The position numbers and the translations under genes are program-made. Shown in pieces: positions 34,366 through 46,046 of a stretch of DNA of 64,000 nt. The notes beneath the pieces are model-generated. The model had not been told where the DNA came from and did no database searches. It saw only the letters and a list, made by a program, of their open reading frames with translations. Source of the DNA: Gracilariopsis chorda (lineage: Eukaryota; Rhodophyta; Florideophyceae; Gracilariales; Gracilariaceae); NCBI GenBank assembly GCA_003194525.1, contig NBIV01000118.1, positions 169,117-233,116 of the forward strand, in the 5' to 3' direction. Numbering within the stretch: the stretch's first letter is position 1; each line of letters opens with the position of its first letter.

Positions 34366-37300
34366 ACCTCTCACCACCAGCTCACTCCAATGCGCACCGA
34401 TTGTCAGATTGTAGAGGAACCAAAGGTTTCATGTCGAAGCCGCATTCCCGTAGTACACGAGCAACCCATACCACTTCCTTTGCAGCCAAAGTCAGAACAT
34501 AGTACTCTGCCTTGCCAGTTGATAGCGCAACTGACGCTTGTGTTCTACCACCATACCAGCAGGTTGCTTACCCACGTTTAACGGTATACCCGGACATTGA
34601 ATTCCGACTCGTAGTATCTCCAGCGTAGTCTGAGTCCACAAAACCATGCAGATCTAGCGATCCAGGGCTGTACCATAGCCCATGCTGTCACGTTCCACAC
34701 AGGTACCTGAGCACACGCTTCACAGCTTTGTGACACCAAGCGGTAGGAGAACTCTGAAAACGAGCCAGAATGAGAACTGGAGCAAGTATATCCATCCTAG
34801 TACGTAGTGCCAAGTACAGCAGAGACCGGATCATCTGCTGGTACAACTGCACATCCATTGGTGATTTGTCCTCCTCCATTGCTAGAGACGTGAAGAAGCA
34901 CTCCAACATAGGGCTTAGCGTTCTGAAGACCAAATCGTCGAAGTATAATCTCAATATACAGCGACTGTCCCAGCTTGACACCAAGGAGTTGCCCGGCTGT
35001 ACCTATCTTCCATGACAGCTCCATGCCAAGGTACAGAGTGATTCGGTTCTCAATATGGAGGTCATAGAGTGCTTTGAGCTCCTCCAAAACCGTAGTCCGT
35101 TGCTCTAGCCTTGGCGTGAACACCAGAATGTCGTGCACGTATACGAGAATGTAGCCATACATGCCATCTCCAATCTTTTGCTTGAATACGCACGGTGCGC
35201 TGGTTAGTTCCTCAAAACCCAACCTCTTCATGTCTGCTTTGAACTTGGTGTGCCATGCTAGATGAGCCTGTTTCAAACCGTACATAGCCTTGAGTAACTT
35301 ATAGCACTTTGCGATTACAACAGGAACACCACGTGGCGACATCACCCACACGTCTTCTTTAAGCTCACCGTTGAGAAATGCAGTCTTAACATCTACTTGA
35401 GCCAAATACATCTGAAGACAAAGTGCGACGTCCAGGAACATGCGGACCAGGCTAAATGGCACTACTGGCGCATATGTCTCCATGTAGTTCTGCCCGTATG
35501 TCTGGTGATTGCCATCAGCCACAACCCTAGCCTTGAATCTATCAACCGATCCTTTGGCATCGCGCTTTACGTTGAAAATGACATGAGTAGGAAGAGGCTG
35601 AGAGGCAGGTGATTCATCCTCCTCCCAAGTGTTCTTCTCCTCCAGAGATGTCAGTTCGTCATCAATGGCATGCTTCCAAAGGCTCTGCTCAAGTGGTGTG
35701 GCAGACAGTGCTTTGCCCAAAGTAGGTTCATCACTGGTAGTAATATCCATTTGTGACGTTGCACTACCGACCATGTACCATCACTTAACTGGGGCACGTC
35801 GTGTACGGCGAGGATAGGGTGGTTCTGGTTCAGATTCCGGGAAGACATCAGTGTCCGAAATATGTTGACTAGCACTTGGGGCCTGCTCACCACAATTGTC
35901 TGGGTCCGAATCGTCACCAGAAGTATGCTCGCTATCATCTGGATGATCGGTACCGCTTTCAATGCTCTGTGCCGTTGGTATAGGAGTGGATTCAATAAGT
36001 TCCCTATCACTCTCAGTATCGAATGGATTGTCCACAGAAACCATACTACCACTCTCAGTATCGATTTCAGAGTGATCTGTGCATTCATAAGTATCATATG
36101 ATGCACCGCCATCACTCATTAAATGTTCCAGAAATGGTGCTCCAGGGAACTTGGACTCGTCAAATGTCACATGCCAAGACTTTACATTGCGTGGAATCTC
36201 ATCACTATCATTGACTAAAATATCATACACACCATGCTCAAGAGTGTGCAAGTACACTCGCTCAAGTGCACGAGACTCGAACTTGGTATCCGGTTTCGTC
36301 TTAAGCACGAACGAAGCACACCCAAACAATTTGACATGCTTCAGGGATGGTTTTGAACCACTCATCAAAAGGTAAGGGCTGCTTCCAGTTGCTGAGGGAC
36401 AAACCCTATTGCGAACATGTATGACGTGGTTTAATGTGCATGGCCACAAGCACTCTGGGAGAATTGCCTGTATGAGCAAATCTCAAGCAGCTTCCTCCAT
36501 AGTGCGATTGATGCACTCGGCTATTGCATTGTGTTCCGGAGTATACGGAGGAGAGAAAGAAGTGTCTTGAAGATTGTTCGCAGGGTTCAGCTGCAACGCA
36601 ATATACTCTTCAGCATTATCCGAGTGCACTTTTGCAATGGCCACTGCTCCAAGCTGCTGGAACTTGTGCTCAACTGCATCGAATAAAACAGCAATTTCAC
36701 TTTTATGGGTCATGAAGCCTAAGAGTGCATACCTTGAATGCTCTTCAAGGAAGGTAGAGGCATATTGAAACCTTTGTGGGAATGACGGTACGAGGGGTCG
36801 TAGTATATCGGAGTGTACCACCTCACCTACGGCTGATGCTCGCTCGTATTTGCCAGGGAACGGAAGTTTATGCGCCTTACCAAGCATACACGGGCGGCAT
36901 ATCTCCTCCATTTCCGACATCTTCGGCACCCCTTCAGCATGTTTGTAAACTGACTGGAGGTCGCGCGCATTGATGTGGGCAAGTCGCTGAAGCCATAGAT
37001 TAGCAATACTGGACTCCGATATTTTCATGCAATGATCTGCACTAGTTGGTGACGAGGGTGGGGTTGGGTTGGTACCTCGCAATATCGGATCGAGTAAGGT
37101 GTACAACCCCGAGCGTCGATCGCGATGGCCACTGCCGACTACAAACCCAATGTCCAAAGTGAGACGAACTTCGCTTGAGCGAAAGAAAGATTCAATGCCC
37201 TTGTCCGCCAAGCACCCTACGGACACCAAATTGTATTCCAGTTCTGGAACGAACAGGACATCAGTCAATCGTATGTTTGCGTACTCAAATGGCAATACTA

Positions 37301-38020
37301 TGTCACCCCGCTGCGTTGCACATACTTCAGTGTTGTCGGCAAGCATGATGGTTCGAGTTTCTACGTTGTGCAAAGACTCGGGAATAAACGCAGACACCGA
37401 ATGGAAAAAGTGTGATGTAGCACCACTATCGGCATAGGTGTCCATATCGCAACTGTCGGGAGGTACCATGGGAGACTTTTCCAGTGCCATACCACATACC
37501 CCAATCTTTGATGAACTACCAGCCGGCTTATTGCAAGACTTGGACGCCCCAGATTTGCTCTTCGATTTGATGTTAAGCTTGTCCAGGATGCTTTTGGGTA
37601 AGTGATTATCTGCGTTATTGGGATTCACATGGCATCTGTCCTTTTTTTGACCATCACGATCACAGAGTTTACAGTGATAAGTCCGGTTAGTGGACACCAC
37701 GTATGCTCTACCAGCTGTACTTGGCCGATCATCGGAGTCACATCCGTCCCTGTTGTGAGTGTGACTAGAGTTTTGAGACACACGTGAACCACCAGAACCT
37801 TTGCTTCTGTTCTTCTTTCGACTTCGCGTACGTCCAGAACTAGAAGAACTGACCAGACGAGCATTGTACTCATCGATCGAAGTGGTTGCCACATATTCTC
37901 AAGTTAGTTCCGATATGTCCTTGGTACGTAGTGCAGCAGCCGTGGACTCCAACCAACTTTTCGGATCAATGGAAGCAGGTAGGATAGGTGCCTCGTGAGA
38001 CTCCGGTATAGCAGCATCTT
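34366..38020 (-). pseudogene. B4 gag-pol: partial Gag, protease, integrase, RT, RNase H
   Basis: Minus-strand order from 38020: Gag from the residues equivalent to KDAAIPESHEAP onward, a TGA replacing the Trp of ELTWDY near 37896, a CCHC knuckle (C-KL-C-DRDG-Q-KKDR-C, where His is Gln), protease DSGATSHFF, integrase (LWLQRLAHIN, HSDNAEE, AECINRT), TGA at 36483-36485, TAA at 35781-35783, and RT with YVHD in place of YVDD. RNase H continues in a shifted frame to 34366. The missing gag start and leader make it non-autonomous. Confidence 0.9.
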
Positions 38021-38085
38021 TTTGGACCAAGCTGAGACCTTCTGTGGGGGTTGGCCAGGCACTCGACCACTTCTAGACTTCAACA
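38021..38085 (-). repeat. B4 5' LTR remnant, first 65 bp
   Basis: The minus strand starts TGTTGAAGTCTAGAAGTGG and matches the first 65 bp of the other B LTRs, then jumps into gag within a short TTTT/AAAA microhomology at 38020-38024. The outer end with its GTATG duplication is intact, so the deletion happened after insertion or the element integrated with its outer tip preserved. Confidence 0.85.
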
Positions 38086-38090
38086 GTATG

Positions 38091-39406
38091 CACCAGTTGT
38101 TTCGTTCAATTTGGTTTGCATGTTTTTGTACCTGAAGTTGTGCCTGCATATGTTTGTTGCCCAGGGTGACATAAACACCGCATTTCGTAATGGTGAACTC
38201 AGGGAAGACGTGTTGGTGATGTCACCGCGTGGCATTCCGGGGCTCAAATGACAATGCTACAAACTGCTAAAGGCTATCTACGGGGTTAAGCAGGCTTATC
38301 TGGCATGGCATACGAAGTTCAGCACAGACATTGAAGGCATAGGTTTTGAAGAATTACCCAGTGCACCATGTGTTTTCAGACGCAAATTACCCGCTAACAC
38401 TTATGCATACATCCTGGTATACATGGATGACCTTCTCATATTTACGCCTAGTGCCGAACAACGTTTTCAGGTATTGGAGGAGCTCAAGTCGTTGTATGAC
38501 CTAAACGTTGAGACTCGTGTCAGAATGTATCTTGGTGTTAAGTTAACCTGGAAAGTGAACTCCAATGGCCAACTGCTATGTGTGAAGCTTGCACAGCCGT
38601 TGCATGTCAGTGGCATGTTACGGCGGTCTCGACTTGAGTATAGCTAGCCTTCACGGAACCCAATGGTGGAATCCTTTTTTTCTTCACTTGATGTGGAGGA
38701 GGATAAATCACCGTATGAAGTCCAGTTGTATCAGCAGATGATCGGGTCTCTGCTGTACCTGGCATTACGCACCCTCTTGGACATATTGGCACCTGTACTT
38801 ATCTCAGCACCCTTCCAGAGAGCACCAACTCGATATTGTCATCGAGCGGTGAAGCGCGTTCTGAGGTATTTACGTGGCACTACTCACCATGGACTTGTGT
38901 ATCACTCTGGGAACCTCCTGCTGAATGGTTATGTTGGCTCTGATTACGCAGGTGATACCACTGATCGGAAGTCTTTATCTGGCCTTATGATCAAACTTGG
39001 GTCCTGTGATTGTTTCTACGGTGCCCGTAAGCAGGCCTCGGTTGCATTGGCTACAGGCGAGTCTGAGTACTACGCATTAGTGATGGCAAGTCAAGAGCTA
39101 ATGTGGATATCTCTAGTACTTGGAGAATGTGGATTATTGGTTAATGATAGTACTCCACTACGCTCAGACAACCAATGTGCGATTGAGTGGGCCATTGGTG
39201 AGCGTTACCTCTCTGGACGTGCCAAACAAATTGACGTTAAGATACACTTTATCCGGAACTTGGTCAAAAGCAAGGTGATAAGTGTGGAATATTTGCCAAG
39301 TGAGGACAACGATGCTGACATACTCTCTAAGCCACTTAGTCCAGCTATGACACACTTTATCTTTGATCGACTTGGTCTAAACCATAAACTGGAGGGGGAG
39401 TGTTGA
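38091..39406 (+). pseudogene. A1 copia pol, 3' segment (RT and RNase H)
   Basis: A continuation of the frame broken at 22207: APVVSFNLVCMF, INTAFRNGELREDVLVMSP, then an in-frame TGA at 38248-38250, YGVKQAYLAWHTKF, the RT active site YMDD, another stop (TAG) at about 38645, and RNase H (SDYAGDTTDRKS, GESEYYAL, SDNQCAIEWA, LEGEC). The last Cys codon and TGA are the first six bases of the 3' LTR. It would have copied RNA into cDNA, but stops inactivate it. Confidence 0.9.
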
Positions 39407-40209
39407 TGTTAGCACATGGTCCAGTGCCTGATAGTCCTGGGACATCATGGTGCAGCACTTGGAAACAAAGTTTCATATAACAGAGGGCGGTTTTTGACAG
39501 CTGCTTTGCAAAAGCGCATATGCGTGTTCTCGAACCTCACGTGAAACGGGCATATGATTGGCTACTGCATATAATCATATGCAATGCATTGGTTGCAAGT
39601 GTTGTGCATCGTATGGTTCATGGGTATGGAACTGGCCACTTGGCATAAGATGAATGGGCATGGTACTTAAGAATATGTGTGGCTACATCTGGTTTAAAGG
39701 TACATGCAGGTGTTGCATATGTGCAGTTGTGCAAGTAAGCACGTGCCATCCACGCAACACTCCTAGGGTATGTACATGGATGCGGTGGCATTTGAATTTG
39801 TGCTTTGTCATAGTCATGATGACGCAAGTAAGTGTTTACACAGTGCTGTCACATGCTGGCACATTGTTGGCATGTCTGGTTCACTTGTTGCGCATTGTTG
39901 GCTGCTTGGTTTACTTGGTGTGCGTGGTTGCTATGTGTTGTAATGTTGTTATGCATGGTTGTACTTAGCTGTAATCAGTAGGTGCAACCCTTATTATGTT
40001 ATGTTTGATTATGATTGGTAGTATTGGTGTCCCCACTTAGTGATGTAGGGTTTTCTTGTAGTGGTAGTGCGAAGTACATGTGCTATATATGACTCTGAAG
40101 TCGCAGTACCAAGTAAACTCGCCCCCAAGCCTGGTAAACTTCACTCTTTATTTTCTTTCTTTCTTTCCCTTTCATTTCCGTCGAAGCCCAACATCATTTC
40201 GTATTATCA
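39401..40209 (+). repeat. A-family LTR shared by A1 and A2
   Basis: 809 bp, preceded by GGAGGGGGAG (polypurine tract) and followed by a primer-binding site. It is the 3' LTR of A1 and the 5' LTR of A2. A TATATATG box lies at 40084-40091, and the U3 palindrome-like motif at 39513-39524. Confidence 0.9.
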
Positions 40210-40895
40210 GGTTATGGGCCCAGAGAGTCGATACTTGCAGACGTCGCTCCGTTTCAACATCTTTTATTTTTGCGTGCGCGCGTAAGATCGAGCTGATATC
40301 CCGCAAGAGAGCAGCAGGGGTTAACTGGTGAAAGCATATCGCGCTTGTAAGTAACCTCCCTGGGACGTTTCGTACGGATTGAGCACCCTGCTCTCAAAGT
40401 GCGCAGAGTAGGTCAGGTCGAAGAAAATCGCACCTCGCACCTGGAGAGAGCATTCAGGGTCCAGGGTTTCAACCCTTAGGGTAGCGGAGGTAGTTTCGCC
40501 TGTCAGTGCGCCCACTTTTACGAAGTTTCATCTTTTATTTTCTTTTCCGAGTGCGCTTCAGAGCCACTTGTGAGTATACTCCGGCCGTCGAGTACCCGAA
40601 CTCCGCCTATGATTTGCGTACCAGACGCGTCTGGAAGAGCGTTGAGACTTGGTTACACGGTCTCCGCTGGCGCCCTTGCTGTCGGGTGCTGGCATTAATC
40701 CACTCCATTATTCATATCTTAGTGTGATCTCAGCTGCAAATTCTTGGCTGACCCTCCGGTTCAAAACTTTCCCTCTCTTGGTAATCGGATTTTGAAAAGC
40801 ATTGAGTCCCTCACTCTGCTTGGAAGTATATATTTATTGTTGTTTCAGCTCCTTCTGGAAGTATGTCTGACTCTGAAGTTGAGTCTGAAACCAAC
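40210..40895 (+). mobile_element. A-family internal region A2, 5' leader and gag start
   Basis: Primer-binding site GGTTATGGGCCCAG (40210-40223), leader with hairpin pair (40461-40513), then ATG at 40863 starting MSDSEVESET. B1 is inserted at 40896. CCAAC (40891-40895) is its predicted target duplication, and the rest of A2 should lie right of the window. The gag start differs from A1, so A2 is a distinct A subfamily. Confidence 0.85.
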
Positions 40896-41620
40896 TGTTG
40901 AAGTCTAGAAGTGGTCGAGTGCCTGGCCAACCTCCCCAGAAGGTTTAAACCTGGTCCAAAACCAAACCTTCAGGGGACGATGGGCACTTTTGGAGCCCCT
41001 TGCTCCAAAAGCGCATATGCGCCTCTGCTCAAACCCAACGTGAAACAGCAATGTGATTAGCTACTGCAAAATGCTTTATACATTGTATACCGTACAAGTG
41101 TTATGGAGTGTATGGTACTGGATGGCGGATATGCACAAGTGGAGCAATGTGGTTGGTCCAAGTGTGTGCGCAGTAGACGGTTGTGCTGCAATGACGAAGA
41201 TGCGAATGGGAGCTGTATTGGGTGATTTGGGACAGTGTGCGTTTGTGGGCTGCGCTGGGGGGTTGGAGTGCCAGGATGGAAATTGTTGATCTTTTAGAGC
41301 TGGTTCCAGATCAAGGGACTGGCAATGGATTTGCCGCATTGATTGATTTAGTTATTTGAAATTGTGACCCTCTAGATTGTGCGCGCTTTTCGTGTACACC
41401 TGCACACACGAATAACGTGTAGTGTAATGGTGCAACCACCGCCGTCGTTTGCTGCGACGACGGTGAAGTGTGTGCGGTAGGGTATATGTAGATTGGCTTT
41501 GCCTGCTGTCGAGTAAACTGGTCGACCGAGCCTGACGACCTTCCTTGTTTCATTTTCTTGTTTCTTCTTCCTCCCGTTGTTTCTTCCCTTTTGTTTTCAT
41601 AACCCGCGTGCGTTGCATCA
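40896..41620 (+). repeat. B1 5' LTR
   Basis: 725 bp starting TGTTGAAGTCTAGAAGTGG and ending CATCA before the primer-binding site. The perfect palindrome GCGCATATGCGC is at 41011-41022. Confidence 0.9.
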
Positions 41621-41634
41621 GGTTATGGGCCCAG
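41621..41634 (+). other. B1 primer-binding site
   Basis: GGTTATGGGCCCAG, complementary to the initiator tRNA-Met anticodon arm. Confidence 0.85.
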
Positions 41635-42411
41635 AGCGTCGACTTTTTGCAGACGTCGCGCTCTACTAATATCTCTTTGGATTCTACGAAGAGTGGTTTT
41701 TCTTTTGCGCAGGTACGCGTTGCGTTGCGAGCGAGCGAATCTTGTGGAAGTCGAGTGGCAGTGGTGAAAGTAGGCAAAGCGTTCAGAGACACCTTCTCTG
41801 GTAAAACGACCTGCGCCTGTTCCGATCCCTGCTTCTTTGCTTCAGCGCACAAGGAAGACCGCGCTATTTTCCGGCAAGTGACTAGAAGGGGTTAACTGGT
41901 GAAAGCTTATCGCGTCAGCTACTAGCCTCCCTTGGACGTCTTGTACAGATTGTAAAGACCCTCGCTCTGAAGTGCGCAGAGCAGGCTGGATTGGTCCCAG
42001 AAATGGCATCTCACCTGGAGAGAGTTACCAGGTACCAGAGGATTCGGACCTCTAGGGTAGCAGGGATAGTATCTCCTGCCAGTGCGCCCGTCTTAAGAAG
42101 TTTTATTTGTGTCCAGGCTCGTATCAGTACGTCTTGTGAGTATACTCCGGGCGTTGAGTACCCGAACTCCGCCTGTGATCGCGTACGAGACGCGTCTCGA
42201 CAAGCGTAGTAGACTTGGTTACACAGTCTCCGCTGACTCTTTCGCTGTTGAGTGTTTGAGATTCTTCTCCGCTCCAGTTTTTCTGGTTCTTTGTGTAACA
42301 GAAGCCTTGAAATCCCTCCTTCGGCTTCACTACATTGTGTGGATATCACTATATTTGGCATGTACATAGTTGCGTTTGGTGCTTTTCTTTGGTTCTAGTC
42401 CCGTAGGAACC
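41635..42411 (+). other. B1 5' untranslated leader
   Basis: Leader with GGTTAACTGGTGAAAGC at 41889-41905 and the hairpin pair at 42036-42090. Confidence 0.75.
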
Positions 42412-45400
42412 ATGTCGGACTCCGAAGTTGAAACGGAATCCACCTCTGGAATGAAAATTCCCCGTTTCCATGGTAAGCGTGGTGATGATTATATGCTGTG
42501 GCGTCACCGTCTCCGTGCTGCATGCCGTATTAATAGTGTGTGGAATGTCGCGAATTCCTTTGGGGTTCAATTTACCACAGATATTTCAACTCAAGACACA
42601 ACTACCGCAGGTAGTGGCACTGAAATAGCAACTCCCCGTATCATTGCAAAACGAGAAAAGGCTTGTGGTATCATCATCTGTGCTCTTGGTGATGCTCCAT
42701 TACGCGTAGTAATGGACGTGGATGATGATCCTGCACGTATGTTGCAACTATTGGATGGAAGTTATGCCTCCAATAGGACTGTATCAAGAATTGCAGTGCA
42801 GACACGATTGTTCCGAATGTCGTACAGCGGTGAGAACATGTCCAGCTATGTGGATCAATACATGGCCTTGTTCGCTCAGTTATACCGTATCGGCAGGGAT
42901 GCTGCTATACCGGAGTCTCACGAGGCACCTATCCTACTTGCTTCCATTGATCCGAAAGGTTGGTTGGAGTCCACGGCTGCTGCACTACGTACCGACGACA
43001 TATCGGAACTCACTTGGGACTATGTTGCAACCACTTTGATCGATGAGTACAATGCTCGTCTGGTCAGTTCTTCTAGTTCTGGACGTACGCGAAGTCGAAA
43101 GAAGAACAGAAGCAAAGGTTCTGGTGGTTCACATGTGCCTCAAAACTCTAGTCACACTCACATCACGGACGGAAGTGACTCCGATGATCGGCCAAGTACA
43201 GCTGGTTTAGCATACGTGGTGTCCACTAACCGGAATTATCACTGTGAACTCTGTGATCGTGATGGTCAAACAAAGGACAGATGCCATGTGAATCCCGATA
43301 ACGCAGATAATCACTTACCCAAAAGCATCCTGGACAAGCTTAACATCAAATCGAAGAGCAAATCTGGGGCGTCCAAGTCTTGCAATAAGCCGGCTGGTAG
43401 TTCATCAAAGATTGAGTTATGTGATATGGCACTGGAAAAGCCTTCCATGGTACCTCCCGACAGTTGCGATATGGACACCTATGCCGATAGTGGTGCTACA
43501 TCACACTTTTTCCATTCGGTGTCTGCGTTTATTCCCGAGTCTTTTGCACAACGTAGAAACTCGAACAATCATGCTTGCCGACAACACTGAAGTATGTGCA
43601 ACGCAGCGGGGTGACATATTATTCCCATTGGATTACGCAAACCTACGATTGACTGATGTGCTGTTCGTTCCAGAACTGGAATACAATTTGGTGTCCATAG
43701 GATGCTTGGCGGACAGGGGCATTGAATCCTTCTTTCGCTCAAGTGAAGTTCGTCTCACTTTGGACATTGGGTTTGTAGTCGGCAGTGGCCATCGCGATCG
43801 ACGCTCGGGGTTGTACACCTTACCCGATCCGATATTGCAAGGTACCAACCCAACCCCACCCTCGTCACCAACTAGTGGAGATCATTGCATGAAGACATCG
43901 GAGTCCAGTATTGCTAATCTATGGCATCGGCGACTTGCCCACATCAATGCGCGCGACCTCCAGTCAGTTTACAAACATGCTGAAGGGGTGCCGAAGATGT
44001 CGGAAATGGAGGAGATATGCCGCCCGTGTATGCTTGTTAAGGCGCATAAACTTCTGTTCCCTGGCAAATACGACCAAGCATCAGCCGTAGGTGAGGTGGT
44101 ACACTCCAATATACTACGACCCCTTGTACTGTCATTCCAAGAAAGGTTTCAATATGCCTCTACCTTCCTTGACGAGCATTCAAAGTATGCACTCTTAGGC
44201 TTCATGACCCATAAAAGTGAAATTGCTATTGTATTCGATGCAGTTGAGCACAAGTTCCAGCAGCTTGGAGGAGTGGCCATTGCGAAAGTGCACTTGGATA
44301 ATGCCAAAGAGTGTATTGCGTTGCAGCTGAACCCTGCCAACAATCTTCAAGACACTTCTTTCTCTCCTCCGTATACTCCAGAACACAATGCAATAGCCGA
44401 GCGCATCAATCGCACTATGGAGGAAGCTGCTCGAGCTTTGCTCATACAGGCAAGTCTCCCAGAGTGCCTGTGGTCATACGCATTAAAGCACATCATACAT
44501 GTTCGCAATAGGGTTTGTCACTCAGCAACTGGAAGCAGCCCTTACCTTTTGATGACTGGTTCAAAACCATCCCCGAAGCATGTCAAAGTGTTTGGGTGTG
44601 CTGCGTTCGTGCTTAAGATGAAACCGGATACCAAGTTCGAGTCTCGTTCATTTGAGGGAGTGTACTTGCACACTCTTGAGCATGCTGTGTATGATATTTT
44701 AGTCAATGATAGTGATGAGATTCCACGCAATGTAAAGTCTTGGCATGTGACATTTGACGAGTCCAAGTTCCCTGGAGCACCATTTCTGGAACATTTTATG
44801 AGTGATGGCGGTGCATCAGATGATACTTATGAATGCACAGATCACTCTGAAATCGATACTGAGAGTGGTAGTATGGTTTCTGTGGACAATCCATTCGACC
44901 CTGAGAGTGATAGGGAACTTATTGAATCCACTCCTATACCAACGGCACAGAGCACTGAAAGCGGTACCGATCATCCAGATAATAGCGAGCATACTTCTGG
45001 TGACGATTCGGACCCAGACTATTGTGGTGAGCATGCCCCAAGTGCTAGTCAAAATACTTCGGACACTGATGTCTTACCGGAATCTGAACCAGAACCACCC
45101 TATCCTTGCCGTACACGACGTGCACCAGCTAAGTGGTGGTACATGGCCGGTAGTGCAACGTCACAAATGGATATTACTACCAGTGATGAACCTACTCTGG
45201 GCGAAGCACTGTCTGCCACACCACTTGAGCAGAGCCTTTGGATGAATGCCATTGATGAAGAACTGACATCTCTGGAGGAGAAGAACACTTGGGAGGAGGA
45301 TGAATCACCTGCCTCTCAGCCTCTTCCTACTCATGTCATCTGAAACGTAAAGCCCGATGCCAAAAGATCGGTTGATAGATTCAAGGCTAGGGTTGTGGCT

Positions 45401-46042
45401 GGTGGCAATCACCAGACATACGGGCAGAACTACATGGAGACATATGCGCCAGTAGAGACATTTAACCTGGTCCGCATGTTCCTGGACGCCGCACTTTGTC
45501 TTCAGATGTATGTGGCTCAAGTAGATGTTAAGACTGCATTTCTCAACGGTGATCTTAAAGAAGACGTGTGGGTGATGTCGCCGCGTGGTGTGCCTGGTGT
45601 GATCGCAAAGTGCTATAAGTTACTCAAGGCTATGTACGGTTTGAAACAGGCTCATCTAGCATGGCACACCAAGTTCAAAGCAGACATGAAGAGGTTGGAT
45701 TTTGAGGAACTACCCAGCGCACCGTGTGTATTCAAGCAAAAGGTTGGAGATGGCATGTACGCCTACATACTCGTATATGTGAACGACATTCTGGTGTTCA
45801 CGCCAACGCTGGAGCAACGGACTACGGTGTTGGAGGAGCTCAAAACCCTCTATGATCTTCGCATTGAGAACCGAATCACTGTGTACATTGGCATGGAGCT
45901 GTCATGGAAGATAGGTACAGCCGGACAACTCCTTGGTGTCAAGCTGGGACAGTCGCTGTATATTGAAAGTATTTTTCGACGATTTGGTCTCCAGAACGCT
46001 AAGCCAGTACCTACCCCTATGGTGGAGTGCTTCTTCACGTCT
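42412..46042 (+). pseudogene. B1 copia gag-pol, Gag to mid-RT
   Basis: It starts MSDSEVETESTSGMKIPRFH. It has a knuckle of the form C-EL-C-DRDG-Q-TKDR-C (His changed to Gln) and protease DSGATSHFF. A +1 base in the T run near 43542 shifts the frame (IPESFAQ instead of IPESLHN). Integrase follows with LWHRRLAHIN, HSNILRP, HLDNAKE and AERINRT. TGA at 45340-45342 comes before RT (FKARVVAGGNHQTYGQNYME, YVND in place of YVDD). It ends at the DNA-transposon insertion. Several catalytic positions are changed (first integrase Asp to Asn), so the copy is inactive. Confidence 0.9.
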
Positions 46043-46046
46043 GTAG
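46043..46046. repeat. Candidate target duplication GTAG, left of piggyBac-type element
   Basis: Compared with B2 and B3, the uninterrupted site reads TCTCTAGCAA. GTAG here and CTAG at 48873-48876 flank the insertion, so the duplication is CTAG with one base changed on the left. Confidence 0.65.

Larger units (their letters stand above)
22208..38085 (-). mobile_element. B-family copia element B4, split by gypsy C
   Basis: Minus-strand B element inserted in A1. It has a full 3' LTR (22208-22932), the last part of RNase H, then gypsy C (23132-34365), then RNase H, RT, integrase, protease and partial gag up to about 38020, and finally only the first 65 bp of its 5' LTR (38021-38085). The rest of the 5' LTR, primer-binding site, leader and about 150 gag codons are deleted. 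Confidence 0.9.
17659..40209 (+). mobile_element. A-family copia element A1, split by B4
   Basis: 5' LTR 17659-18574, primer-binding site, leader, and gag-pol from 19236. Its pol is interrupted at 22207 by B4 and resumes at 38091, ending at 39406, with the 3' LTR at 39401-40209. The 5-bp duplication GTATG flanks B4 (22203-22207 and 38086-38090). Without the insert A1 is about 6.7 kb. The 3' LTR also acts as the 5' LTR of a second A internal region (A2). Confidence 0.9.
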
